The notes under the pieces were generated by a model that saw only the letters and a list, made by a program, of their open reading frames with translations, was not told the origin of the DNA and made no database searches. Shown piece after piece: positions 1 through 13,700 of a stretch of 64,000 nucleotides of DNA. The stretch lies in NCBI GenBank assembly GCA_027972325.1, contig JAPMOS010000051.1, positions 1 through 64,000 of the forward strand. Reading direction: 5' to 3'. Each line of letters opens with the position of its first letter. Position 1 is the stretch's first letter. The stretch is from Paratrimastix pyriformis (lineage: Eukaryota; Preaxostyla; Paratrimastigidae). The translations under genes and the position numbers were made by a program.

Positions 1-160
1 TAACCCAACCCTAACTCCTAACCCTAACCCTAACCCTAACCCTAACCCTAACCCTAACCCTAACCCTAACCCCTAACCCTAACCCTAACCCCTAACCCTA
101 ACCCTAACTAACCCCAACCCTAACCCTAACCCTAACCCTAACCCTAACCCTAACCCTAAC
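1..160. repeat. Telomeric repeat array (CCCTAA)n
   Basis: Tandem CCCTAA hexamers, with a few CCCCTAA and CTAA variants near the outer end, begin at base 1. On the G-rich strand this is TTAGGG, the telomere type of animals, fungi and many protists. The C-rich strand reads 5' to 3' into the chromosome, so the window starts at a left chromosome end. The imperfect outer hexamers could be real variation or consensus noise. Confidence 0.95.
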
Positions 161-935
161 GAACTCCCAACCCTAACGAACTCCCAACCCTAACGAACTC
201 CCAACCCTAACGAACTCCCAACCCTAACGAACTCCCAACCCTAACGAACTCCCAACCCTAACGAACTCCCAACCCTAACGAACTCCCAACCCTAACGAAC
301 TCCCAACCCTAACGAACTCCCAACCCTAACGAACTCCCCAACCCTAACGAACTCCCAACCCTAACGAACTCCCAACCCTAACGAACTCCCAACCCTAACG
401 AACTCCCAACCCTAACGAACTCCCAACCCTAACGAACTCCCAACCCTAACGAACTCCCAACCCTAACGAACTCCCAACCCTAACGAACTCCCAACCCTAA
501 CGAACTCCCAACCCTAACGAACTCCCAACCCTAACGAACTCCCAACCCTAACGAACTCCCAACCCTAACGAACTCCCAACCCTAACGAACTCCCAACCCT
601 AACGAACTCCCAACCCTAACGAACTCCCAACCCTAACGAACTCCCAACCCTAACGAACTCCCAACCCTAACGAACTCCCAACCCTAACGAACTCCCAACC
701 CTAACGAACTCCCAACCCTAACGAACTCCCAACCCTAACGAACTCCCAACCCTAACGAACTCCCAACCCTAACGAACTCCCAACCCTAACGAACTCCCAA
801 CCCTAACGAACTCCCAACCTAACGAACTCCCAACCTAACGAACTCCCAACCCTAACGAACTCCCAACCCTAACGAACTCCCAACCCTAACGAACTCCCAA
901 CCCTAACGAACTCCCAACCCTAACGAACTCCCAAC
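161..935. repeat. Subtelomeric 17-bp satellite
   Basis: About 45 head-to-tail copies of the 17-mer CCCTAACGAACTCCCAA follow the telomere without a break. The unit contains one telomeric hexamer followed by an 11-bp non-telomeric spacer. Copies are nearly identical. The few variants lose or gain one base in a C run, as at about 329 and 817-840. This looks like a homogenised subtelomeric satellite that grew out of the telomere itself. Confidence 0.95.
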
Positions 936-1080
936 CCGCTCAACTCCCAACCCGCTCAACTCCCAACCCGCTCAACTCCCAACCCGCTCAACTCCCAACC
1001 CGCTCAACTCCCAACCCGCTCAACTCCCAACCCGCTCAACTCCCAACCCGCTCAACTCCCAACCCGCTCAACTCCCAACC
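936..1080. repeat. Subtelomeric 16-bp satellite
   Basis: About nine copies of the 16-mer CGCTCAACTCCCAACC. It shares the stretch AACTCCCAACCC with the 17-bp unit but has GCTC where the 17-mer carries the telomeric TAACG. The array ends at about 1080, only about 160 bp from the stop codon of the first gene. Confidence 0.93.
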
Positions 1081-1239
1081 CCCTCGATCCCCCTCATCAG
1101 CTGAAATATTGCCCCGTCTGTCTCGATTCGATCCCGTGTCCTCTGGATCCCCAAAAAGTCTCTTCCCGTTGCGCTACTCGCCCATGATCGGTAGCTCACC
1201 GGAAGTCTCTTCCCGGTCACATCATCATAACAATACAAT
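1081..1239. other. Junction between satellite and first gene
   Basis: A short unique stretch, less GC-rich than the gene interiors, that must hold the 3' untranslated region of the minus-strand gene ending at 1240. The string AAGTCTCTTCCCG occurs twice, near 1157 and 1203. I see no polyadenylation signal or other element that I can name. Confidence 0.5.
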
Positions 1240-1745
1240 TCACCGCTCACAAAGTGCCGAAACAAGCCCGTTGAGGTCAACCGCACCATTCGGGCGGATG
1301 CGCAGCTCGCTGTTGAGGTGTGATCGTTCGGCGGGCGTCAAAACTGTCCCAAAGACGTGGATAATTCGCTCAGCAGTGACCTGATTGGCGGTGCCCAAGC
1401 CGAAGAAGAAATCCAGTAACTGAAAAGAGATGATTGAGATGATGGAGCCACAAAGAATTCGACAGACCTGCTGAGGTGTCTCGATGGATCGTACCCGAGA
1501 TCGCATCAGCTCCGCAAATTCATTCAAGTCGATGGTCCCGGAGCCGTCCTTGTCGATCTCGGCAAAGCGCCGGTCAAATTCCTCTCCGCGGACCTACCAC
1601 AGGGCTGACTTCTCCGCCCTCTGAATAGCACGACAGACCCGCTCCCCCAGGGCCTGCATCATCTGGGCGACCTCGCCTCGGTCGAGGGTTCCGTTGTGAT
1701 CAGTATCAAAATACTCGAAAATGTCCAGCAGCTCGTCCACTTGTT
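1240..1745 (-). other. C-terminal EF-hand exons of the giant actinin-like gene
   Basis: EF-hand 1 (about 1664-1740) and EF-hand 2 (about 1504-1590) are split by a 45-bp intron at 1594-1638. Both 12-residue loops keep acidic residues at positions 1, 3 and 12 and glycine at position 6, so calcium binding is expected. The tail (from about 1500 down to the stop at 1240) contains TAERIIHVFGTVLT and ends LVSALCER, a position equivalent to the alpha-actinin Ca-insensitive EF-hand module. Confidence 0.8.
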
Positions 1746-4700
1746 CGGGCGCCATTTTGTATTGGATCCGCATCGAATCGCGATGGGCGATGTCTGCATC
1801 CCATCCGATCGATGTGTGCAAAGGATGCGAATGAGGCGCGGGGTGTGAGGGTTTGGGGTCGCGGACCGTTCGCAACCTGTTCAATGCGCCTCTTGAGTTG
1901 CGGCACCAACTTGTCCCACTCCGACTACAACAACAGAGAAATGAGTGTCGGGGGGTGTCGGGGGGTGGCCAAAAAGCGGGAATATCGACCTGAAGCAGGC
2001 TGAACTCGAGGTGGCTCTCGCCCGTCAAGCTGACGCCTTGCTCCTGTAATTGGGCCGAAAGGCTGCGCAGCAGCAAGAAAATCAAAAGTCGCCGTCAAGA
2101 GCGACCAGCATCAAAACTGTCGCAGACTCGCGGAGGCGGGCCATCTGGCTCCCCATCGAATGGTCGGCGTCCCCAAGGGCCTTCTCGAGTTCCTCGTGCA
2201 AGACCCGCAGCCAGGAAAGGCGTTTGCCCTGGAAAACAGCAGTGAGACCTCAGCGATGGAAACCATGGGCGCCCATGAAGCAAACCGTCACGGTGGCCAA
2301 GGTCCCATGCGCCAGGAGCCATGAACGCGCGGCCAAGGCCTGCTCGCGGTACGTCTGCAGCAGCGCGTCCAGACGCTTATGACGGTCCTCTTCGGCGTTC
2401 AGTTGAATTTCCTGTGGAGGTGGGTGTCGAGGAGTCAGCGGTGGTGTCCACTTGAGGCGACGGACCATCCGTTGGGCAGACTCATTCATGCGAGACCAGG
2501 CCTTATTGACCTCTGTCAAAGTAGTCTGGGTCAAGGACCTGTTGAAAAACGGTTGGTGGCAAGAGGGCAATCGGGGAGCAGACGGGTCAACTCCGATTCC
2601 ACAGCCGGTCAGCTCGGTGTGCAGCTTTTGGAGTTCCTCCAGCTGCGCCATCTGGGGGGACCAAAGACGACCGGGTGGGTTCGGGTGGTCGATGACCGGC
2701 GGGTCGGGCCTTACGGACCGTGTGGTCGCGGCGCTCCGTCCAAAGGCCAAGCGAAGTCGACCGGGACCGGCAGCTCTGCAAGGTACCCTGCGCCACGGGC
2801 TTGTCGAGGCATTCCTGGAAAGTGCTCGTCCATTCGGAGACGCTGTCAAGATACCGGGCGATCTCGATCTGGATCCGCTGGACGGCCTGCTTGTCCTTGA
2901 CCATCTTCTCCATCTCGGGCATGCTCAGCACACGCTCCTCCAGATCGGACTGCAGGGCGGTCCACATGGCCCGCAGCTCGGCGGCACGCTCCTTCCGATT
3001 CGTCTGGAAATCGGAAGCATGGCCAGGAGGGTGAGGATGGCCGATGGGCGGCTGAGCGGAACGATACGGCCACTCAGGGTGATGGCAGTTGCCGGTTGGC
3101 GACAGTGACTTCGCTCGGGTTTTTGCCAGAAATTGATTGAACAGAACACCAGAGAATTTTCCGCCCCGCCAACCAGGCACTAGTGTCTGCTCGGTCTTTC
3201 TACCCGATTTTGTCCAGTCGTTGGGCGTGACGGACCTTCTGGGCCTCACGTTCGAACTTCTCCAGCTTCTGGGCGCGGTAGTCGCGGCGCAGGTAAAACT
3301 GCTTGAGCTTGCTGCAGAGGGCTTGCAAATCCTGGAGGCTTGGATTCTCTCCGATAAAGTTATCCGCGAAGGCGGCCGCCTAGGGTTCGGGTGGTGTGGT
3401 TCGAGGGGGAGGGTTAGCGGTGGCGGTGGAATGCCCCGAGAAAGAAGAAAGAAAGACGAGATGGTCCTCCCCATCACCTCGGGTCTCCCTATCAAAGGGG
3501 TCTGTGCGTCCGGCTGGGACAGACGTCGTCCACGAAGAGCAGGATGTCCCGCTCCCAGGTGGCCATCATGGTGACTTGGTTGAGGAACTGGCGGCCCTTG
3601 TCGATGCTGCCCCGCACGGTCCGGCTCACCTCCGGGAAGATCTCGACCACCTGTCCCGGACCAGACACAAAAAACGAAAGGCAATGCCGAGGTGTGAGTG
3701 GGACCAGACACAAAAAAAGAAAGGCCATGTTTGACTAGGTGGATGGGACCCGACAACGAGGAGATGGGAGGCTCAGTCGCAGGCAGGCAGGCCTTCAGCC
3801 AAGCCTCAGTGATGGGAGCAAAGGCGCTACTTGGGTCGTCGTGCTCGGCCACCATGTCGCTGACGAGCAGCGACAGCTGTGTGTAGCTCGCCTGGGGTGA
3901 GAGAAATGGGGCGGTGGGAGCAGGTTCAGTTAAGGTTCGAGTCGTGGGGCGCCCGTTCGGACCTCGGTCGACCGGCCCAGCTGCTCGAGCGAGTCCATTT
4001 CTCTGACCAGGCCGGCAGTCAGCTCGCCGGCGCCCTCTGTCGGAACCAAGCACCACAAGATTCCGTGAGAATCCGGGGAAGAAGATGGCCGAACGCGGAC
4101 CCTCGGTGAGGGCCTTCGTGACGAGCTCCTTCATCTGCTCGGGGTCGAACAGGGCGGTGGGGTCGTCCGACAGGGCCTTGACCTTGAGGGCGCCCAGTTT
4201 CTCCTGCAGCCGGAGGGAGGCCCGCCTCACCTCCTGCCCCAAGTTGCGATACTGCTGCATGCGCTGCTCCACCCTGGGTGCCAGTCCGCGGGCGGCCGTC
4301 ACGAGGGCCTGAAGGCGGTTCATGGCCCGGGCCAGGAGCCCCTCGCGTTCTTGGAGGATCTCCAGCAGGTGGGTGGGCGTGATCCGATCGGGCTGGCCGT
4401 GCTCCTTCAGCTGGCCCAGGATGCGCGTCAGCAGGGCCGTCTGGGGCGGGACCTGCTGCCGGAGGACTTCGGCGCAAATGTCGAGCGACCGCTGGGCAGA
4501 GTCGAGGACAGCTGTGGAGGCCTCGTAGGGCATGACGCAGAGCGCGCAATACTGGGCATGGAGGAGCTCTTCCAACCTGCGACGAATCGGTCCCCGCGGT
4601 AGCAGGAGGGGGCGGAAAAGGAGAACGCTGTGGTATCATGCCACTACCCTGCTGGGGTGTCGGGGGTGTCGGGGGTGTCGGGGGTGTCGGGGGTGTCGGG

Positions 4701-7700
4701 GGTGTCGGGGGAGGCAGACTTGGCGGCCTCCTGCTCATACTGCTCGGCGAGTGCTGCTGCCTCCTGTTGGGCCCGCTCCTCCACGCCCGAGTTGCTCAGT
4801 TGCTCGGCCAGTTCGCCATCGAGGGCGACCAGCCGAGCCTCCAAGTCCTGCATAGGCAAGTCGTCGTTGTGTGTGAGCAAGACCGATGAGACAAGGGCCA
4901 CACGGAAGCGGTCCCTACAAGGCGCCCCAAGCGAGATCCCCCTGGGCCACTGCAGACCGCATGTGAGAGTGCCCGACTCGGCTCGCCAGGGCCCGGCTCG
5001 CGGATGGCGATGGTATCTGTTCCCGGTGCGGGTGCGGGACGATCTTGCTGGGGCTGGGGCTGACCCTCGGCGGCGGGGGGCTGCTGCACGACAACAACCG
5101 TGATGGGGCCCAGCTGCTCCTCGAGCTCGGCGATCTCCTTCAGTATGCCCTTGTGCCGCTCCCGATCGGCACGCAGCGCCTGCGGGAAGGCCCCGAAAAC
5201 ACAAAAACAAAAACGGAGCGGAGAGCCCGTTTGCTGAGATATCACTTGGGGGAAGAGGAGCGAGCCGACGAGCGAAGGGCCCTCGCGGACCTGCGCCAAA
5301 ATGCGGCTCTCGGAGCCGCCCTGCGTGAGCAAGCCCTGGTCAAGCATGGCCTGGGTCTCCTGGAGCCAGTCCTCGGTCAGCTGGAAGAGGCCCACATAGC
5401 GGCCTGCACACGAGAGGGAAACTGTCAGGTCGTTGCTCGGGAACACGTGGTCATGGGCTGGCTCGCGGACGCGCCTTCAATCCCACAGACCGCGCTTGTG
5501 CTCCTCCACCGCCAGCAGCTGGGCGGCCTTCTGCAGTTTCTCCTTGAGCGCACCCAGCAAGGTCTCGGTGTGGTCCCAGTCCCGGGTGATTTCCTGCGGC
5601 GGGTGCATTCGCGGACGGATCCCAGGTGAGCAGAGAGGAGGCGAGACGCACGCAAAGGGCGAGGCCTGTGACGGACCTCCACCAAGCGGCCGTTGAAGGG
5701 GACCGGGACGAGGTGCTGGTTGGCCATGCACTGGGTGTAGGTCGCCCGCAGGTTCTCGAACCGCACCCGCCGAAGGAGGACCTCCGCCTGGAAGCAGTGA
5801 ACCTGGCGGGGGGGGGGGGGGGGGGGGGGAGGCAGGGCAACGGGAAGCCCGTCAGCCAAGGGCCCGAGGGTGGTCGGCCTGCAGACCTGGAGGGCGACTT
5901 CCTTCGTGGCGCTCTCCCCGGCGAAGGGATCCATCTGGTTGAGGGTCTCCAGGCCGGTCACACAATGCCGTAGCCAGGGCAGCAGGAAGCGGACGTTGCG
6001 CTCGACCTGGGCGCGGATCCGCTGCTCGTCGCCGATCTGGACGGCCCCCTCCTTGTGCACCCGCACTGCCTCGTCCAACAGTGTGGAGGCCCCCCGCCAC
6101 CTCGCGCTCAGCTCCTACACGCCAAGGCCGAGATGAACGTGAGTGCCTTGGGCAATAGATGATGGGGTCGGGGTGACCTGGATCGAGAGGGGCCCCCTCT
6201 CGAATCGAACTGCGTTCTGCTGAACCAGCCGGCAGTGGAGGAAGCAGAGTTCGATGAAGGACATTTCCAGGGTGTGATGCCTGGCGCGGGCAGAAGAAGA
6301 AAACGCGAACCGAACAAGAATGAGACGCTCGGGGGTGGCGAGGGATGGCGCTTAGGGGATAAGGTTAGGGCGGGAGAGGTGGATCGGAGTGATGAGGTCG
6401 GGTGATCGGGGGATTGGTCGGAGAAAGACGCCGGACCTGAGCTGAACGGGCTCGATCTCGGTCATCCACCCCTCGGCCATCCCATCCTCGGAGCCCGACG
6501 GAGATGCGGCGGCATCTGCGCCTGCAGGCGGCGAGGGCCGCCCGGCCGTTGATGGACTCGACGGGGGCTGCTTGGCGCGCTGGGCCTTGAGCCGGAGGGC
6601 GTGGGCGACCCGATGGGCGACCCCAAGTGCCGCCAGGGTGGGCTGGGCTTCGGTGAGGTACCCAAAGACGCCCTGGGCGAGGTCTGCATAACGTGCCTGA
6701 TGGGATGCGATCAGAACAGAACATGCCAGAGCAGGCCAGAACATGAGCATGCCAGAATATGCCAGAACATGCCAGAACATGCCAGAACATGCCAGAACAT
6801 GCCAGAACATGCCAGAACATGCCAGAACATGCCAGAACATGCCAGAACATGCCAGAACATGCCAGAACATGCCAGAACATGCCAGAACATGCCAGAACAT
6901 GCCAGAACATGCCAGAACATGCCAGAAGCAGGGCAGAGCAGGGCAAAACAGAAGAGGGCAGAACATGGCAGGGCAGAGGGGCGTGCCAGCGAGCAGCAGG
7001 GTGGACCTGATCGGAAGCCACCTCGCCGAAGGACTTCTCTCGTATGGCGAGCGAGGCCTTCCGGGTGGTGATGGTGTTGAGGAGGGTGTGCCAGTCTTCC
7101 GTGACCACGTTCCGATGGACGTCCACCCACTTGAGCCACTCGCCGAATCCCTGGTGGAGGAAGATGCGAAGAGGGAGCGGCGAGGTGAAGGCGCGCCAAG
7201 GTGGCTGCCCTGCCAGCCAAGCGCCGCCAGCGCAGCAGGGGGGGATGGCAGGCCTGCGAGTCGGGGGTCAGATACTGGCACATCGCCCGGTAGGTCGTGT
7301 CGAGGTAGGTGACGCTGTCTGCGGCCTGCTGCTGGTGCTCTTCAAAGGCGGCCACATCTACGGGCGTCCCCCAACCCAGGGCCGGTCCCGGGGAGGGGCT
7401 CTCGTGAGCAGCAGGAAGCACATCGTTGGTCAAAGTGGGGCAAGGAGGCCGAATTGGGGAGCTTTCGAGACCAGCGAGATGCTCCTTGACTGCATCGGGG
7501 GTGTCGCCGAACTGGAAGATGCTGAAAGCGGCCAGCTGGTCGCCCAGCCAGGCAGCAACCCGGGCACCCACTTCAACGAAGTCCTGCGGGTGGGGTCGGT
7601 CGCAGAGACAGCCACGAATATGTATGGGAAAGTCATGGGCAGCGAGATCGGACTTTGTACTGGGCCTCCACGCGGCCGAAAAGCTCTCGTTGCGTCTCCA

Positions 7701-10700
7701 GGCGACCCCCTAGCTGTGTGCTGGCCCAATCCAGGTCCTTCAGCGCCCCCTGATGGATGATGGAGAGTGTAACAAAGTCAAAGTCAGGGTGAGGGCTCGT
7801 TGGGGGGACGAAGGAGCCGAGGATGGCTGCCGGGGGCGTGGACGGACCTCGAGCACGACGGGGGCGGGCGCCTTGCCGAGGTCTCCACCGGCGGCGCTGA
7901 TCTCGGCGTCGAGGGTCTGCAGCAGGCTCAACGCGTCGGCTTGCTCGGGTCGCACGGCAGCCAGCAACTGAAGGGCATTGTGCTGGCGGGCGACAGCACC
8001 TGCGTGCGAACCCGACGATGGTCAGTGGGCGGCAGCGGGGCCACACGGACCGGGGGAAGAGTCCGGCGTGAAGTCCTCGAGGAGGGCCCGCTCGTCGGCC
8101 GTCCAGCCCTCGACGGACTAATCGGTTGGAAAAGGTCGCAGTCACAGGCCGCTCCAAGGGAGCCCTGACGGACCTGTGCGACACAGGCATACTGAATGTG
8201 CAGCGCCGCGACGTTGAGCCGATTCTCGACGAGGGCGAGGTACGAGCGCTGGACCTGCTCGCGGAGCTGGCAACTCTCCAGCCAGCGGCTTTCCAGTGCC
8301 TGCACACCAAAAAAATGCGGGGTTGCCAGGAGGCATCCTGACGGGGCGGGGACGGACCTTGCCGTCGATCCGTGGCGCGGGCGCGGGCGCGGGTGCGGGG
8401 CCGAGTAGGGTCAGCCGGCCCCGCGACGCATCTCCAGCCAGTGGGCGCAGCGGCGCGGGTCGCAGAGGAGTCCCGGTCACCGCCTGGGTAGCCATCTGGG
8501 TGTCTGCGACCGCAGCGAGTCGGGACGGATGGCGGCAATCGTTAGTTGGGGCAAGGCTGAACTTGAGCTGGGGCTGGGGCTGTGGCGGCACGGACTGCGC
8601 GTTGCCCCGGCACCTTGAGCCTCGAGAAGCAGCACCCGGCCGAGCAACCCGATCTGACCCCGCACGTCCTCTGGGGTGGGTGGGGGGGTGGGGAGTGAGA
8701 GGTTGTGCGGGTGGCCCCCATACATGCGTGGGTTGGGAGCACGGACTGTCGGCGTCGCGGAGCTCCCAGAGGCCGCTGACGATGGAACCCAGGGAAGCGG
8801 TCGCGGAGGTGTGGGCATGGCGCCCCAAGGCGGCGGCGTAGTCTGTGAGGGCCTGGTCAAGATCTTGGCAGGCGTGCTCGTACTCTGGTGAGACCACAGG
8901 GAGGGCGAGGGGATTTCCAGATTTGGAGTGAGCCACCCGGCCGGGACGAAGCGGCGAGCGGACCCGTCTGGCGCTGGGCGCGGGTGTCGAGAAGACGCGC
9001 CGTGTCGGCGATGCGCCGCTCGTGGAGGTCGGCGAAGCGGAGCAGCAGGTCCCACTGGGCGTTCAGGTACTCCATCAGCCCCACGAAGTGCCCATCGGGA
9101 TGCTCCCGGACAGCCCCCGCCCACCGGATCGGCTCGTCCAGGGCCTCCCCGGCTGAAGCAGAGGCCTCGAGCTCGGACAGGTCGGCTCGGCCATCGGCCG
9201 ACGGATCCGACTGGGGTGCTGGGGTGGCGGGCCCTGCCGAGACCGGCTCGGTGGGGGCAGCGAGGCCCACCGACCGGCGGAGATCCTCGAAGACGGCGTG
9301 CGTCTGGTCGAGGAGCGGGATCCCCTCCTCCACCTTGCGCTGCTTGAACTCCTGGAAGCGCTGTTGGTCCTGTGGAGTGGCAGGGGGTGGGACGAGCCAA
9401 ACACGGATGGCAAAAAAGGGGAGCTCCCTTGCGGACCGCCAGGCTGTCCTGCTGCGCTATGGAGGCCGCGCCCAGTGTGAACTGGCGCTCTCGAGAAATC
9501 CACGAGGAAAGCCGCTCCCAGAGGCGGATAAATTGGTTGCGCAATTGAGCGGCCCGATCCTAGCGTGGGACGGGATGGATGGGATGGATGGGATGGATGG
9601 GATGGATGGGATGGATGGGATGGATGGGATGGATGGGATGGATGGATGGATGGATGGGATGGATGGGATGGATGGGATGGATGGATGGGTGGAGGGACGG
9701 GGTGGTGGGATGGAGGATGGATGGGGGGTAAAGTTGATTCCCGCGGCACTTGGGGTGCGGACCCACTGGGCGGCTTGCTGGCCCAGAGCGGCCTCTTTGA
9801 GCTGGATGTCGTCCCCCAGACCGGCCCAGCGGGACTGGACATCCCGCAGGCTGCGCCAAAGCGACTCGGGCCCCTCGGCGCCGGGGACGGTGGCGAGAGT
9901 GCCGACCAAGGGTGCCGATGATGCCCGGGTCGGCCGCCATCCCGAAAGGGGGGCCGCGTTGGGTGAGGGCTGGGAGCCCAACACGCGCAGATATCAATGG
10001 AAAGGGGTCAATGCCGGGGGGGCAGCCTTCTCCTTCCCGTCGCTCGTTCCCTCCCCTCGGCCGCCGACGGACCGAGTCCGGATCTGAGGGGTCCTCGGTG
10101 GTGGCGCCCAGCTGAGCCTGCAGCTTCTGCGCAAGGGCCGTGAGCTCTTCCATCCGACGGGCTTCTTCGGTGCGCTGCAGCTGCCAGAAGGTCAGCCGGT
10201 GCCGCTGCGTCCTCAAATCGATGGGCGATCCGCCTGCTCCACCAGCGGGCCAAGTCCCAGGGTCCCAGGGACACCAGGATGATGAGGGACCAAAAATGAT
10301 GAAGGACACAAAGATGATGAGTGCCCTGTGGTGCCGATCGGCTGGGGGCTTCGAGTGCGGACCCGTTTGAAGCGACGACACCGCGGGCCCTGCCCTCGCG
10401 AGCCAGCTCTGCAACAGCTGCAGGCGTTCGTCCACCTCGGACTGCAGAAGAGGACCGCCGCATGAAGGAAACGCAGATTCATGAGGGAACCGGGCGGGCG
10501 GGTCCGAACAAGGGGTGGGCTGGCAGGCTGGCAGGCTGGCAGGCTGGCAGGCTGGCGGGGCGGACCGCCAGCTCGTGGATCGAGGTCCATTCGGCCTCGG
10601 CCGTGCTGAGACGTTGACGGGCCGCTTCGCACTCGAGGCAGACGTGCTGGAAACGACCCTCGACATTCTTGGTGGCCACGCGCAGCTCTACGGTCGGAAG

Positions 10701-13700
10701 TGCGTGGGCAAGCGGTGGTGACGATTGGGCACAAAATAGTGCGTGACACAAGCACGCTCGTCTTTCCCCTCCATCCCTCCCTCCCTCCCCCCCCCCCCTG
10801 CTGGCTTTTGCACCGCCGCCGGGCAGCGCCGCCTCCCCAGGTTGACGACCGAACCTTGCTGGAAGACGGCGCTGTCCTCAGGGACCACAGCGCCCGGGGT
10901 GCCGTCGGCCCCCAGGGGCATCATGGCCGTCGAGTAGGCGAGCTCGAGCTCCAGCATGGCGTTGAGGTCGCGGCCCTGCGGACGGGAGCAGGTGATGACA
11001 TCGAACACGGGGATGGTGCCACCAGACCCTACCGATGGCCTCCTGGAGGAGCCCCTGCACGGAGCCGAGGGCCGAGTGGACCGCCGGCAGGTCGGTCAGG
11101 TCGCGGGGCAGTCGCTCGAGGGCGAGGCCGGCCTCCTCGAGCCAGCTGTCCAAGGCGTCTCGGCGGCGCACCAGCTGGCGCTGTCGGATGGAAGCCGGGC
11201 GTCACCATAAGAGACGGCCCGGCCCGGGATGTGGCGAGCCGACCTTGGCATCTTCGGCCTGGCGGAGACGCTGCGAGGCGCTCTGGATGAGCTCCTTCCA
11301 CCGGGCCGCCATCCCCTCGAGGACATCCGCACCCACTTGCAGCACCTGCATCCGCGCCCCCAGTCCAGCGGCGGCGGGTGAGCACGAAAGAATGGCGCCG
11401 CAAACCACCCGACCCAGGGGCGGGCGAGCATGCCACGCACCTCGACGGGCAGCCCCATGACGGCAACCTCAGCCGGATCCGCCTCGCGCGGCCCGGAGGG
11501 GACCAGTTTTGTCCGGTAGCTGTCGTTCAGGCTCCTGAGCGCGTCCAGGTGGCTCACCCAATCCTGGCGGCGCTGCACGAAGGCGGCCAGGCTCCTCTCG
11601 GCCCGCTGTGAAAATGCCGTTGAGATGGACCCTGTCGCGCCCAGGGACTGACCTCGAGGGCCTCCCACGACGTGACCACGGGCAACTCGGCGAGGGCGCC
11701 CCGCTCCCGGGTGAGCCACTCCAGGAGCTCCGCGGAGCGCTGCGCGTACGCCTCTCGGAGGGCCTGGCGAGCGTGGTGCAGGCGAGGGAGGGTGATATCG
11801 GAAGGCAAGGTGGAACTGGTGGCTGTGGATGAGGCCGGGGCGAACCTGGCGCTCCTCGGCCAGGGCAAGCTCCCCACGGGCGGCGCCACAACGGGCGTGC
11901 AGCGTGTCCTCGACTTGGGCGCGACGCGTCTGCACGGACTGTCCAAACACGGCATGATGGGAAAGTGAACGAGAGCAAAGCGAACGAGCGCATACGGGCA
12001 AAGCGAACGAGCGGAACGGCACAGTTGCGAGGAGGGCAGACTTGAACCAGTTCATCCAAGCCTGAGTCATCCCGGTCTGCGTGGGGGCCCAAGGCTGCCC
12101 GTGTGTTGCTCCGCTCCTGCAGAAAGAATGGAACATGATGAGCGAAGGTGTGTGGACTTTAGGCGTTGCAACGTTCAATGGAACATCGGAGTGGAGAGTT
12201 TTTTTTTGAAGGAACCATGGAAAAAAAAGATGTCGACCGCAGTGTTATTCGCCAGCAAGCAGAGGCCACTAGGACCTACTCGCAGCGAGCTAGAATCTGC
12301 AGTGGGAGACGAACCCATCATCCCTCTGGAACGCCGTTGCCTGAGCTATACACCAAGGAAAGTGGTCCGGGAATGGACCGGATGCCTCGCTGCAACAAGA
12401 AGGCCCATTTCTGCCTGATGAGGGCAGGTGGAACCCCAACGCTCCGAAGAAGACGTCCCTTCGCGGCCCTTGATGAGGTACGGCATACGCCGAAAAAGTT
12501 ATGGGATGCCAAAAAAATCTCCCACCGCACACAAAACACCGACCTTGAGCGAATTTCGGAAGGCCGCCCCAAACTCGTCCAGTTGCGCCTCCAGAGAGCC
12601 CAAGAACTCGGAGATCCGTGCCACAGCTCCCGGCGGGGCCAGGATCAAGAAATTCTGTGCGGGGAGCCTGCCGTGTGAAGGAGGCACGCCGGGCGACCGG
12701 AGGGGCGGCAGACCTCGGGGGTCAGGGGATGGGTCGCCTCGGTGAAGGCGGGCCGCCCGGGAAGCGCCAACGGACGGCCCAGCGCGACGCAGATGGGATG
12801 CTCGAGGGCAGCGCCGATGGCGTCGAAGAGGCGCAGCCCTACCCACAATGGGGATGATCCGGACCGCCAGAGGGCAGGAGTGAGCGAGGGTGCATCGCGT
12901 GCGAGGCCCGTTCGGGATGGAGGTGGCAGCAAGCAGCCTGATCGCCAACGAGCACATGGGTGGGGCACGGGGCACGGGGCACGGGGCACGGGGCACGGGG
13001 CACGGGGGCCCGGACCACGCCTCGAGAGGGCCTCCAGGTCCACTCGGCAGGCCATGTCCCGGAAGAGCGGCTCCAGCTGCTCGCCCTGAAGCTGGTCGAG
13101 CCCCACGCAGGCCGCACCGAACCGCACCTGCACTGCCTGCGGGGTGTGAGGATCGGGCAGCCAGCCGGAGTGATGATCCTGTGCGGCGCCGACGGGTGGG
13201 CCGGCCGACCTGCACCTGGGAGCGGAGGTCCTCGTGTGCCTGCTGGGTGAGGGCATCCGACTGGGCGAGGCAGTCCTCCATCAGGGCTGTCATGAAGACC
13301 CGCTCCTGGCCCAGCTGGCCCACCTGGTGCCGAGCCAGCTGCACCGGCCCGCCCCAACCCAACCACCGATGCGGCAACCACAGAAGGCACAAACGGAAAC
13401 CGTGATCCATGAGCGGCCCCCGGGGGACAAAAGGACGATGGCACGGACCTCGTATTCCTCCAGGGAGTAGGCGCGGGGCGCGGTGAGAAGGACCCCATCG
13501 ACCCTCTTGACCCAGGCCTCGAGCACCTCCAGCCGGTTGGCGAGCCGGTCCCGCAGCTGCCGCGACCCGGCCGGGTGAGGACCGAATGGATGGGATGGGA
13601 TGGGATGGGATGGGATGCGGGATGGGATGCGGGATGGGATGCGGGATGGGATGGGATGGGATGGGATGGGATGGGATGGGATGGGATGGGATGGGATGGG

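Noticed and set aside
161-1080. Regular short repeats that might suggest a CRISPR array.
   Set aside because: Units are directly adjacent with no unique spacers, and they follow a telomere; this is a satellite.
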